Of a stretch of 64,000 bases of DNA, positions 40,580-49,443 are shown in pieces (the first letter of the stretch is position 1; the number at the start of each line of letters is the position of its first letter). Position numbers and translations under genes: made by a program. The notes under the pieces are model-generated. The model worked only from the letters and a program-made list of their open reading frames with translations. It was not told the origin of the DNA and searched no databases. The DNA is taken from NCBI GenBank assembly GCA_041395945.1, contig JAWKZN010000001.1:2542001-2606000 (forward strand), read 5' to 3'. This stretch comes from Pseudomonadales bacterium. Lineage in GTDB: Bacteria > Pseudomonadota > Gammaproteobacteria > Pseudomonadales > Azotimanducaceae.

Positions 40580-43362
40580 TCAGCATCCCCGGCATCGGCG
40601 GCAGTGTCGGGATCGGCCGCGGCATCGTCTGCCTCCGCAGACGGGGATCCTTCGTCGTCGAGGGATCCACCTGCAGGATCCCCTTCCAATTCCTCTTCCT
40701 GTTCCGCAATCCGGCCAGCACCCACGAGCAGTTCCTCGCCGCGCAGGTTGATGAGTCTCACGCCCTGAGTATTGCGTCCCAGCAGGGAAACGCCATCCGC
40801 CGCGGTGCGCACCAGAGTACCCAGATCGCTGATCAGCATCAGTTCGTCGCCTTCGAATACCTGCACCGCAGCCACCAGCTCGCCATTGCGCTTCGAGATC
40901 TGCATCCCGATCACACCCTGGGTGCCGCGACCCTTCACCGGGAACTCTTCGACCGAGGTACGCTTACCAAAACCGTGTTCACTGGCAGTCAGCACAAAGC
41001 CATCCGGCTGGGGGATGATCAGAGAAATGACCGACTGTCCTTCTTTCAGGCGGATGCCGCGAACGCCGCGCGCGGTTCGACCCATCGCCCGCACATCGGA
41101 TTCTTTGAAACGCACAACCTTGCCGGAACTCGCCGTCAGCATCACGTCATCGCTGCCATCGGTAACAGCTGCACCAATCAGCGTGTTGCCCTCTTCCAGT
41201 TCGAGGGCGATCAGCCCGCTGGTGCGGGGACGGGAGAACTGTTCGAGTGGCGTCTTCTTGACCGTGCCGTTGCCGGTGGCCATGAACACAAAGCGGTCTT
41301 CTGAGAAGTCTTCGATAGGCAGCACCGCGGTGATGCGTTCTGCACCGTCCAGGGGCAGCATGTTGATCAGCGGCCGCCCTTTGGCAATTCTGCTCGCCTG
41401 GGGTATCTGGTAGACCTTGAGCCAGTAGACTTTGCCGAGGTTGGAAAAACACAGCAGCGTGTTGTGGCTGTGGGTGATCAGCAGATGTTCGACGAAGTCC
41501 TCGTCTTTCACTGCCGTCGCCGCGCGGCCACGGCCACCTCTGCGCTGCGCCTGATAAGCATCCAGCGGCTGAGTTTTCGCGTAACCCTGGTGGGAAATTG
41601 TCACCACCAGATCCTGCTCGCTGATCAGGTCTTCAATGGTGAGATCTTCCTGGGTGCTGAGGATCTCCGTGCGGCGATCGTCGCCATAGGTCTGGCGGAT
41701 CTCATTCAGCTCTTCCCGCAGGACCTGCAGCAGCCTCTGCTTCGAACCGAGGATGTCCTGCAGATCGGCAATCTCATCGAGCACGCCCTGGTAATCGGTG
41801 ATGAGCTTGTCCTGCTCGAGCGCGGTGAGCCGGTTCAGACGCATTTCCAGGATGGCCTGGGCCTGCTCTTCGGACAGATAGTAGAGACCGTCCCGGTAGC
41901 CGAACTCGGCGCCCAGGCCCTCCGGACGACAGGCATCGCTGCCGGCGCGCTCGAGCAGTTCGCGCACCCCGTCCGAGCCCCAGCCCCTGGCCATCAGCGC
42001 AACCCGGGCTTCCGCGGAGGCAGGTGAGGCTTTGATCAGCTCGATGACGGCGTCGATGTTATGCAGGGCGACGGCCTGGCCTTCGAGAATGTGTCCCCGT
42101 GCACGGGCGCGTCGCAGCAGATAAATGGTGCGTCGGGTGATGACCTCACGGCGATGCTGCAGGAAGGCTTCGAGCATCTGCTTGAGATTGAGTACCCTTG
42201 GCTGGTCTTCCACCAGCGCCACACAGTTGATACCGAAAACAGACTGCAGCTGGGTCTGGGAGTAGAGGTTGTTGAGCACCACCTCGCCGGACTCACCGCG
42301 ACGCAGCTCGATAACAACACGCATCCCGTCTTTGTCTGATTCATCACGCAGCTCGGTGATGCCTTCGATCTTCTTGTCTTTCACCAGTTCGGCGATCTTC
42401 TCGATCAGCCGCGCCTTGTTCAGCTGGTAAGGCAGCTCGGAGATGATGATCACATCACGGCCGCCGCGCGGATCGGGCTGCACCTCCGCCCTCGCGCGCA
42501 CATAAATACGGCCACGGCCGGTCCGGTAGGCCTGCACAATGCCACCGCGGCCGTTGATGATGCCCGCTGTCGGAAAATCCGGGCCGAGAATGAATTCCAT
42601 CAGTCCGTCGATAGTGATCGACGGATCGTCGAGGAGCGCCAGAGCGCCGTCGATCACCTCACGGAGGTTGTGCGGCGGAATATTGGTGGCCATGCCGACA
42701 GCGATACCCGAACTGCCATTCACCAGCAGATTCGGCACCCGGGTGGGCAGCACCGACGGCATCTTCAGGGTGTCGTCGTAGTTGGGGACGAACTCCACCG
42801 TCTCCTTGTCGAGATCCGACAGCAGCTCCGTGGCGAGCTTGGTCATACGGATCTCGGTGTAGCGCATGGCCGCCGGCGGGTCGCCGTCTACGGACCCGAA
42901 GTTGCCCTGTCCGTCCACAAGCTGATAACGCATGGCAAAGCTCTGCGCCATCCGCACTGCGGTATCGTAAATGGCCGAGTCACCATGGGGGTGATACTTA
43001 CCCATGACGTCACCCACCACCCGCGCAGACTTCATATACGGGCGATTGAAGGTGTTGTTGAGCTCGTTCATCGTGAACAGCACCCGCCGGTGCACGGGTT
43101 TGAGACCATCCCGTACATCAGGCAGCGCCCGACCGACGATCACGCTCATGGCATAGTCGAGATACGACTGCCGCAGTTCGTCTTCGATGTTTACCGGCAG
43201 TATTTCACGACCGCCCGCACCGGTACCCCCGGGAGGGGCAGCCGCTCCGGATCCGCCGGATCCATCGGATGTCCCGGATCCATCGGATCCGGCTTCCGCA
43301 TCCTGCGCAGATGGGTCGCTCACAGCCTCGCCCGGCTCCTGGTCAGCGTCGATATCAGACAT
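40576..43362 (-). CDS. DNA gyrase subunit A with N-terminal extension
   Basis: This 928-aa subunit has the catalytic Tyr168 (AAMRYTEIRM; E. coli Tyr122) and the quinolone-determining residues Ser129 and Asp133 (GDSAIYD; E. coli Ser83 and Asp87), both wild-type. Six C-terminal beta-pinwheel blades follow, including the GyrA box QRRGGRG. About 46 extra residues precede the conserved ILPVNIEDELRQSY start: an acidic then Gly/Ser/Pro-rich segment of low complexity. The C-terminus is acidic, as usual. ATG 43362 is taken; ATG 43398 would add 12 residues. It diverges from mtaD. Confidence 0.97.
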   Translation of the reverse strand: MSDIDADQEPGEAVSDPSAQDAEAGSDGSGTSDGSGGSGAAAPPGGTGAGGREILPVNIEDELRQSYLDYAMSVIVGRALPDVRDGLKPVHRRVLFTMNELNNTFNRPYMKSARVVGDVMGKYHPHGDSAIYDTAVRMAQSFAMRYQLVDGQGNFGSVDGDPPAAMRYTEIRMTKLATELLSDLDKETVEFVPNYDDTLKMPSVLPTRVPNLLVNGSSGIAVGMATNIPPHNLREVIDGALALLDDPSITIDGLMEFILGPDFPTAGIINGRGGIVQAYRTGRGRIYVRARAEVQPDPRGGRDVIIISELPYQLNKARLIEKIAELVKDKKIEGITELRDESDKDGMRVVIELRRGESGEVVLNNLYSQTQLQSVFGINCVALVEDQPRVLNLKQMLEAFLQHRREVITRRTIYLLRRARARGHILEGQAVALHNIDAVIELIKASPASAEARVALMARGWGSDGVRELLERAGSDACRPEGLGAEFGYRDGLYYLSEEQAQAILEMRLNRLTALEQDKLITDYQGVLDEIADLQDILGSKQRLLQVLREELNEIRQTYGDDRRTEILSTQEDLTIEDLISEQDLVVTISHQGYAKTQPLDAYQAQRRGGRGRAATAVKDEDFVEHLLITHSHNTLLCFSNLGKVYWLKVYQIPQASRIAKGRPLINMLPLDGAERITAVLPIEDFSEDRFVFMATGNGTVKKTPLEQFSRPRTSGLIALELEEGNTLIGAAVTDGSDDVMLTASSGKVVRFKESDVRAMGRTARGVRGIRLKEGQSVISLIIPQPDGFVLTASEHGFGKRTSVEEFPVKGRGTQGVIGMQISKRNGELVAAVQVFEGDELMLISDLGTLVRTAADGVSLLGRNTQGVRLINLRGEELLVGAGRIAEQEEELEGDPAGGSLDDEGSPSAEADDAAADPDTAADAGDAE

Positions 43363-43483
43363 AGTTTCACGGATTGAAAAAGCGCCGAATTTTAACATGA
43401 AGCAACCCTCGAAGCATAAGGGCGCGACGCTTTAAAACTCCTGCGATCAGGCTCGCCGGGCATCGAAGGTCGGCTTCCTTCGC

Positions 43484-43489
43484 TATACT
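43484..43489 (+). promoter_or_regulatory. Possible -10 box giving a leaderless mtaD mRNA
   Basis: TATACT ends 6 bp before the ATG at 43496, and no ribosome-binding site is present. A transcript started at the normal distance would begin at the start codon. The -35 region (CATCGA) matches poorly. Confidence 0.4.
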
Positions 43490-43495
43490 CGCGCG

Positions 43496-44815
43496 ATGTC
43501 GAAACAACCTGCAGATCTGGTGGTTGAAGCCCGCTGGCTGATTCCCGTCACCGAACCCTGGGAAATCATTGAGGCGGGTGCAATCGCGGTGGGTGACGGT
43601 CGAATCCTCGCCATCGGACCCGCGGCAGCGGTTCTTGACCGATTTCAGCCGGCGCGGCACCTGTCGCTGCCCACCCACACACTGCTGCCCGGCCTGGTCA
43701 ATGCCCACGGTCATGCCGCCATGTCGCTGCTGCGGGGATTTGCCGAGGATGTGCCGCTGCAGAGCTGGCTGAAGCAAAGAATCTGGCCGCTGGAAGCCCG
43801 CTGGGCCGACAGAGCCTTCGTGCGGGACGGCGTGCGCCTGGCGCTGGCTGAGATGATCAGCCGCGGTATCACCTGTTTCTCGGATATGTACTTTTTCCCC
43901 GAGACCACTGCAGAAGAAGCCCGTCTGGCCGGTGTGAGAGCTCAGATTGCGTTTCCGGTGATCGAATTCGCCAACGCCTGGAGTGATTCAACGGAAGAAG
44001 CGTTTCACAAGGGGTTCGACCTCCACGATCTGTATCGCAACGACCCCCGTATCCGCATCGCGTTCGGCCCGCACTCGGTCTACAGCATCGCCACCGCCGA
44101 CCTGGACAAGATCCTCACCTTCTCGGAGGAGCTCGACGCGAACGTTCAGATCCATCTCCACGAGAACGCCACCGAGCTCAATGACTGCAGGCGCCTCTTC
44201 GGCATGTCGGGTATCGATCATCTGCACGCCCACGATCTGCTGGGTCCTCGACTGCAGGCGGTGCACATGACCCAGATCAGTCCCAGAGAGCTGGAACTGC
44301 TGGCGGCATCCAGCGTGCAGATCGTCCACTGCCCGACCTCCAACGCCAAACTCGGCAGCGGCCTGTGTCCAGTGACCGAACTGCTTGCCGCCGGCATCAA
44401 CGTGTGTCTGGGTACGGACGGCGCGGCATCCAACAACAGCCTCGACATCCTGGGTGAAGCGCGACTCGCCAGTCTGCTCGCCAAGCTCACCCGCACCGAT
44501 GCAGCCGCATTACCTGCGCGCACTGCGCTGGAGATGGCGACAGTTCGAGGCGCGCGGGCGCTCGGCCTGGCTGCCGAGACCGGCTCACTGCAGGCCGGAC
44601 TCGCCGCAGACTTTATCGCCGTGGACATGAGCGGCCCCGGCCAGCAGCCACTCTTCGATCCACTCGCACAACTGATACACACGAGCAGTGGCGCTCGGGT
44701 GAGTCATGTCTGGGTAGACGGCGAGTGCCTGCTGGAAGACTATGCCCTGACCCGCATGGACACGACCGCCATCCTGGCCAACGCAGCACAATGGCAGCAG
44801 AGAATGCAACAGTGA
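43496..44815 (+). CDS. 5-methylthioadenosine/S-adenosylhomocysteine deaminase (TRZ/ATZ family)
   Basis: This 439-aa amidohydrolase has metal ligands in NAHGHAAMSLLRG, a conserved IHLHENATE, HCPTSNAKLGSG and GTDGAASNNSLD. Proteins at this locus in Pseudomonas deaminate 5'-methylthioadenosine and SAH. It is the first gene of mtaD-ubiG-yciK, diverges from gyrA, and overlaps ubiG by 25 bp. Substrate choice within the family cannot be fixed by sequence alone. Confidence 0.92.
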   Translation: MSKQPADLVVEARWLIPVTEPWEIIEAGAIAVGDGRILAIGPAAAVLDRFQPARHLSLPTHTLLPGLVNAHGHAAMSLLRGFAEDVPLQSWLKQRIWPLEARWADRAFVRDGVRLALAEMISRGITCFSDMYFFPETTAEEARLAGVRAQIAFPVIEFANAWSDSTEEAFHKGFDLHDLYRNDPRIRIAFGPHSVYSIATADLDKILTFSEELDANVQIHLHENATELNDCRRLFGMSGIDHLHAHDLLGPRLQAVHMTQISPRELELLAASSVQIVHCPTSNAKLGSGLCPVTELLAAGINVCLGTDGAASNNSLDILGEARLASLLAKLTRTDAAALPARTALEMATVRGARALGLAAETGSLQAGLAADFIAVDMSGPGQQPLFDPLAQLIHTSSGARVSHVWVDGECLLEDYALTRMDTTAILANAAQWQQRMQQ

Positions 44816-45573
44816 ACCCGCAGACCACACAGGATCCACAGCAGCCCGGTTCGACAGCCGGCGGACCCGGCAATGTGGATCCCCAGGAGATCCGCAAATT
44901 TGAAGCACTCGCCCATCGCTGGTGGGACCCTGAAGGGGATTTCAAACCACTGCACGACATCAATCCCGCCAGGGTGCGCTACATCGGGGAGCGGTCGGGT
45001 CTTGCGAATGCCCGGGTGATCGACGTTGGCTGCGGTGGCGGCATCCTCACCGAATCCCTTGCCGCAGCCGGCGCACACGCCACGGGTGTCGATATGGCTG
45101 AGGGCCCGCTCGCGGTAGCCCGTATCCATGCCGCCAGCTCGGAAGCGGACATCGAATACCTGGCGACCACCGCTGAAGCCATTGCCGCCGAGCGCCCTGC
45201 CCAGTTCGACGTTGTGACCTGTCTGGAGATGCTGGAGCATGTGCCCGACTTCGCTTCCACCGTGCAGGCCTGTGCCGACCTCTGCGCACCCGGGGGAAAT
45301 CTGTTTTTCTCGACGATCAACCGCAACCCGAAGGCGTATCTTCTGGCGGTTGTCGGCGCGGAGTATCTGCTGGGTCTGCTGCCCCGCGGCACCCACGACT
45401 ATACAAAATTCATTCGACCCGCCGAGCTTGCCGGTGCGGTGCGGCGGGCAGGACTCGAGGTCGTGGAAATCATCGGCATGCGTTACAACCCCTTCACCCG
45501 CCAGTGTTCGCTGGAGCGGGATGTGGATGTGAACTACCTGCTGCATGCCAGGAAGCCGGGTGCGAATGCCTGA
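44791..45573 (+). CDS. UbiG, ubiquinone O-methyltransferase
   Basis: This 260-aa SAM-dependent methyltransferase has FEALAHRWWDPEGDFKPLH (typical UbiG N-terminus), motif I VIDVGCGGGILTE and a LEMLEHVPD segment, and ends in RDVDVNYLLHARK. It carries out both O-methylations in ubiquinone synthesis. The start at ATG 44791 lies inside mtaD. A Gln/Pro/Gly-rich N-terminal stretch of about 25 residues is not conserved. In Pseudomonas the mupP phosphatase gene follows; here yciK follows directly with an 8-bp overlap. Confidence 0.95.
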   Translation: MAAENATVNPQTTQDPQQPGSTAGGPGNVDPQEIRKFEALAHRWWDPEGDFKPLHDINPARVRYIGERSGLANARVIDVGCGGGILTESLAAAGAHATGVDMAEGPLAVARIHAASSEADIEYLATTAEAIAAERPAQFDVVTCLEMLEHVPDFASTVQACADLCAPGGNLFFSTINRNPKAYLLAVVGAEYLLGLLPRGTHDYTKFIRPAELAGAVRRAGLEVVEIIGMRYNPFTRQCSLERDVDVNYLLHARKPGANA

Positions 45574-46357
45574 CTATCCCGAGTTGAGTGCTGCGAGGCC
45601 CGACTGGCGGTATCAGCCCGCCCTCGACTGCCTGCAGGACAAAGTCATCCTGGTGACAGGTGCCGGTGACGGGATTGGTCTGGCGGCGGCAAAAACCTTC
45701 GCCTGCCATGGTGCCAATGTCATCCTGCTCGGTCGTACACGCAGTAAGCTCGAAACTGTTTTCGACTGGATTGCCGCTAACACCGCAACCGAACCAGTCA
45801 TTGTTCCCTGCGACCTTGCCCACCTGGGCGACGCAAACGCCGACGCTCTCGCCGATGCCATCGACGAGACCTTCGGCCGGCTCGACGGACTGCTGCACAA
45901 TGCTTCGCTGCTCGGCCCGAAAGTGCCGCTGGCCCACTACCAGACCGAGCAGTGGCAGGAAGTCTTCCAGGTGAACGTCCACTCGGTCTTCATCCTGACC
46001 CGCGTCCTGCTGCCTCTGCTCGAATTGTCCGAGGCCGCTTCGGTGATCCTGACGTCTTCCAGCGTCGGGCGGACCGCGCGTGCCTACTGGGGCGCCTACG
46101 CGGCTTCGAAGTTCGCCGTGGAAGGTCTCACCCAGGTACTGGCAGACGAATACGAACACACCGGCCGCATGCGCTTCAACAGCCTCAATCCCGGGGGGAC
46201 ACGCACCGCCATGCGCCGGCAGGCCTACCCTGCGGAGAACCCGGAACTGGTCCCGACACCGGAGAGACACATGGATCTGTACCTCTATCTGATGTCGGAT
46301 CTGTCCCGAGGCGTAACCGGTACTCAGTTCGATGCCCGGGACTGGCCTGGCGTCTGA
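45566..46357 (+). CDS. YciK-type short-chain dehydrogenase
   Basis: This 263-aa SDR has the NAD(P) site VTGAGDGIGLAAAKTFA, catalytic SSSVGRTARAYWGAYAASK containing Ser and the YxxxK pair, and the family-specific start YPELSAARPDW. YciK oxidoreductases are conserved in gammaproteobacteria without a settled substrate. It is the last gene of the mtaD operon and is followed by a T-rich terminator. Confidence 0.93.
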   Translation: MPDYPELSAARPDWRYQPALDCLQDKVILVTGAGDGIGLAAAKTFACHGANVILLGRTRSKLETVFDWIAANTATEPVIVPCDLAHLGDANADALADAIDETFGRLDGLLHNASLLGPKVPLAHYQTEQWQEVFQVNVHSVFILTRVLLPLLELSEAASVILTSSSVGRTARAYWGAYAASKFAVEGLTQVLADEYEHTGRMRFNSLNPGGTRTAMRRQAYPAENPELVPTPERHMDLYLYLMSDLSRGVTGTQFDARDWPGV

Positions 46358-46476
46358 TCACCTGTGATTCGCACTTTTTCAGTGCACCTGCCACCGCCAG
46401 CCATGCTCATCGCGTCAACATTCCGTCGCTGCGCAGGTCATTCGTCAATCCATTGACGGCGCCCGGACGGGCCGCC

Positions 46477-46497
46477 ACCGCTAAGCGGTTGTTTTTT
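46477..46497 (+). terminator. Intrinsic terminator after yciK
   Basis: A short stem ACCGC/GCGGT with a 3-nt loop (46477-46489) is followed by TGTTTTTT. The stem is only 5 bp but the T-run is strong. Confidence 0.55.
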
Positions 46498-46542
46498 ATA
46501 CATTCCGTCCGATCTGGCAACTGGCACGATTTTGGCTTTACT

Positions 46543-46585
46543 TAGGGAACCTCCGAGGCATTGATACTTAATCAGAGGTTCCCTA
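46543..46585. repeat. 43-bp inverted repeat
   Basis: The arms TAGGGAACCTC (46543-46553) and GAGGTTCCCTA (46575-46585) are perfect complements around a 21-nt spacer. It sits between the yciK terminator and the GGDEF-like gene. GGGAACCTC-type ends recall those of some IS families, so this may be a minimal remnant of paired IS ends or a MITE; an operator is the alternative. Confidence 0.55.
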
Positions 46586-46652
46586 GCACAGGACGTCCGT
46601 TGTCTGACATTTCAGTCCGGCGTCATCACCCGATCAGGATGAACAACGCTGT

Positions 46653-47504
46653 ATGACCTCGATCACCAAACTCAAGACCGCCCAGTCGATTCAGCACTTC
46701 GAGCCGGCAGTGGCGTTCAATCTGGTGCTGGCCTTTCACCGTCAGCTGGATCTGGACGCGCTCCTGGGCATGTTCCATTCCCAGGTAACCGCGCTGCTGC
46801 AGGCGACGGGTTCGCACTACCGCAACAGTCAGGCCGGTATCGACAGGCTCATCGGCACATCCGGCCGACACACGGCAAGCTACAACCTGACTTATCAGGA
46901 AACCCATCTCGGCGAGCTGATCCTGAATTTCAACCGGCGGGTGAACGAGGAGGTGCTCAATACCGCCGAGGATCTGATCGCGCTGGTGATGCCTGCGATA
47001 CGCAACGCCCTGACCTACCGGGCGGCACTGCAGGGTGCACCCGCACCCGAACTGCACGAACGTTCGACGCAACGCGCCGAGACCAGGCCTGAACGGGGCG
47101 ACAGCCTGGTGCTGGTGCAGATTGACGGCATGGCTGAGATTCGTGAACGGGATGGAGACGACCGGGCCCAGACCCTGCTCACCAGTGTTCGGGATCAGTT
47201 GATAGCCGGTCTGCGGGATGGCGACAGCGTCTTCCAGATCGACGACGCGACGCTGGCCGTGCTGCTGCCCGGCACAGCTTCCACCCAGGCCATCGACGTC
47301 GCCAGGAAACTGCGGGTGCTGATCGCCAGTCTGCATCTCAAAGACGGCAAAGTGCCGCAACAACTGACCGCCTGCATGGGAATCGCCGGCGCCGATCGCG
47401 CAAGTTCGGCAGAAGCGGTTCTCGACCAGGCCCGTGAGGCCCTGAAGCTGGCCCGGAAAAGCGGACCGAATTCGCTGCGCAGCGCGGTCGCCGAAGCCGG
47501 CTAA
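46653..47504 (+). CDS. GAF-like plus degenerate GGDEF-domain protein
   Basis: This 283-aa cytoplasmic protein has an N-terminal GAF-like segment (about 10-125) and a C-terminal GGDEF fold (about 145-275). At the active-site loop the sequence reads IDDATLAVLLPG instead of GGDEF. Late motifs of the fold (QQLTACMGIAG, AREALKLARKSGPN) are kept. It is therefore unlikely to make c-di-GMP and may instead bind a nucleotide or a partner protein. It stands alone between a terminator/inverted-repeat region and convergent rluB (4-bp overlap of the ends). A weak AGGATG lies upstream of ATG 46653. Confidence 0.82.
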   Translation: MTSITKLKTAQSIQHFEPAVAFNLVLAFHRQLDLDALLGMFHSQVTALLQATGSHYRNSQAGIDRLIGTSGRHTASYNLTYQETHLGELILNFNRRVNEEVLNTAEDLIALVMPAIRNALTYRAALQGAPAPELHERSTQRAETRPERGDSLVLVQIDGMAEIRERDGDDRAQTLLTSVRDQLIAGLRDGDSVFQIDDATLAVLLPGTASTQAIDVARKLRVLIASLHLKDGKVPQQLTACMGIAGADRASSAEAVLDQAREALKLARKSGPNSLRSAVAEAG

Positions 47505-48499
47505 CCGGCAGGAATCTCCGGGTAAGGAATCAGCACCGATTTCCTGCGACCGGCCCGCTCATCGACACGCCGGCTGTGCGCTGCCGGCAACCCGAGACCG
47601 AGCATCCGATACAGCGATTCGAGATCGGCGCCACTCATTTCTTCCCACCGGCCTCTGACGATCCGTGCAGGCAGAATTACCGGACCGAAGCGTACACGCT
47701 TGAGACGGCTGACCATGAATTCAAGGCTCTCGAAGAGCCTGCGCACTTCACGATTACGGCCTTCACGAAGGGTTACGTGGTACCAGTGATTGGTGCCGGA
47801 GCCGGCGTAGTACTCGATGTCGCTGAAGGCCAGTGTCTCGCCCTCATCGACGATGCCCGCCTTCAGGACAGCGATCTGAGCATTGCTCAACTTGCCGTTG
47901 ACTCGAACCGCGTATTCCCGATCGAGTCCGGTGCTCGGGTGCATCATGCGATTGGCCAGATCACCGTCGTTGGTAAGAAGCAGCAGGCCACTGCTGTTGA
48001 AATCGAGCCGGCCGATGGATATCCAGCGCCCCCTGCCCGGGTCCGGCAGGCGATCAAAAACCGTGGGGCGGCCTTCCGGGTCTTTCCGGGAGCAGACTTC
48101 ACCCATGGGCTTGTTATACAGCAGCACCCGATTGACAGGTGCCTGGCTGTGATAGATATCCCTGCCATCGACCCGCAGCCGGTCACCCGCAGACACACGC
48201 TGTCCGAGATGAGCCACCACTCCATTCACCTGCACCCGGCCTGAGGTGATCCAGCGCTCCATTTCGCGACGGCCACCCAGGCCCTGTTCCGCCAGCACTT
48301 TCTGCAGCTTCTCGGTCTGAGGCACGATGTCTGCAGAATCCGGCCTGGGTTTTTTCACCGATGTGGGTTTGCCCGCGGCTTGCGTGGGCTTCTGCCGGTT
48401 ACCAGCCCGCCGCCTGCCCGCCCCCTGATGGCCTTTGCCGGATGCCGGCTGCTTACCTTCGCGCGGCGGTCGCCCGGTCGGGGGTTTCGCGCGCGCCAT
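47501..48499 (-). CDS. RluB, 23S rRNA pseudouridine2605 synthase
   Basis: This 332-aa RsuA/RluB-family enzyme has an S4 domain (EKLQKVLAEQGLGGRREME), the catalytic GRLDFNSSGLLLLTNDG with Asp, and REGRNREVRRLFE. A basic, low-complexity N-terminal region of about 60 residues precedes the S4 domain, as in many RluB proteins. It sits directly downstream of scpB (2-bp gap), a common arrangement in gammaproteobacteria. Confidence 0.96.
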   Translation of the reverse strand: MARAKPPTGRPPREGKQPASGKGHQGAGRRRAGNRQKPTQAAGKPTSVKKPRPDSADIVPQTEKLQKVLAEQGLGGRREMERWITSGRVQVNGVVAHLGQRVSAGDRLRVDGRDIYHSQAPVNRVLLYNKPMGEVCSRKDPEGRPTVFDRLPDPGRGRWISIGRLDFNSSGLLLLTNDGDLANRMMHPSTGLDREYAVRVNGKLSNAQIAVLKAGIVDEGETLAFSDIEYYAGSGTNHWYHVTLREGRNREVRRLFESLEFMVSRLKRVRFGPVILPARIVRGRWEEMSGADLESLYRMLGLGLPAAHSRRVDERAGRRKSVLIPYPEIPAG

Positions 48500-48501
48500 G
48501 A

Positions 48502-49443
48502 TCAGCGGGAGGCTGTAGGCAGAGGCACGACCTGGGCGCGACGACGCTCAGGCTTCGGGTCCTGTTCCTCATCCTTGCTGGTCCCGGCGGTCGATGCGTG
48601 GCCTGTTGTATCGGACCCGGTGCATTCTACGCCGCTTTCTGCGAGGGTTATTTCCAGCTCTACGTCTTCTTCGAACTCCGCAGCGGTGCTGTCTTCTGCT
48701 GTGCGGTCTTCCTCCGCCTCAGCGGCTTCCCGCGCCGCGGAGGCCTCTGTCGGATCAGCGCCGGTGTGCTCCAGCTCATCTTCGTCCGCCGCGTCTTCGT
48801 CTGCCGCGTCGATATCCACCGTGTCGTCGAGACTGCCACCGGTCATCTCGGCGGCTCCGTGCTCGACAACCTCCTCACCGTCTTCATCCAGGAAAACCGG
48901 TTCGATCAGAGCACGAATCTCCGCCAGAGGCGGCAGCTGGTCCAGACTCTTGAGATTGAAATAGTCGAGAAATTCCCGGGTGGTGCCGTACATGGCGGGT
49001 TTGCCCGGTACGTCGCGCTCGCCCACTACCCGAATCCAGTTCCGCTCGAGCAGTGTGCGCATGATGCTCTGACTGACACTGACCCCGCGAACCTGCTCGA
49101 TGTCGCCGCGGGTGACAGGCTGGCGGTAGGCGATCAGCGAGAGGGTCTCGAGCAGCGCCCGGGAATAGCGCGGTGGCTTCTCCTCCCACAGCCGGCTGAT
49201 CCATTCCGAAAGATCCTGCCGCACCTGGTAACGGAAACCCGACGCCACTCTGATCAGCTCATAGCCACGACCTTCACACTCGGTCTCCAGTATTCTGAGT
49301 ACTTCGCGCAGCTGGTCTTTCACCGTGGCATCGTCCACTTCACCCGGCCGGAACAGCTTAACAAGCTGATCAATGGTAAGCGGCTCGTGTGCAGCGAGTA
49401 GAGCCGCCTCGACAATCTGCTTGAGTCTGGAATTCTCGATCAC
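48502..49443 (-). CDS. ScpB, segregation and condensation protein B
   Basis: This 313-aa protein has the paired winged-helix domains of ScpB in its first 185 residues (LKQIVEAALLAAHEPLTIDQL; LETLSLIAYRQPVTRGDIEQVRGV, cited as LETLSLIAYRQPVTRGD; GKPAMYGTTREFLDYF). The last roughly 125 residues are an acidic, low-complexity tail rich in Glu, Asp, Ala and Thr. ScpA and ScpB bridge SMC heads in the bacterial condensin. It overlaps scpA by 4 bp. Confidence 0.95.
   Translation of the reverse strand: MIENSRLKQIVEAALLAAHEPLTIDQLVKLFRPGEVDDATVKDQLREVLRILETECEGRGYELIRVASGFRYQVRQDLSEWISRLWEEKPPRYSRALLETLSLIAYRQPVTRGDIEQVRGVSVSQSIMRTLLERNWIRVVGERDVPGKPAMYGTTREFLDYFNLKSLDQLPPLAEIRALIEPVFLDEDGEEVVEHGAAEMTGGSLDDTVDIDAADEDAADEDELEHTGADPTEASAAREAAEAEEDRTAEDSTAAEFEEDVELEITLAESGVECTGSDTTGHASTAGTSKDEEQDPKPERRRAQVVPLPTASR

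Noticed and set aside
44740..45546. 268-aa minus-strand frame
   Set aside because: Antisense to ubiG.
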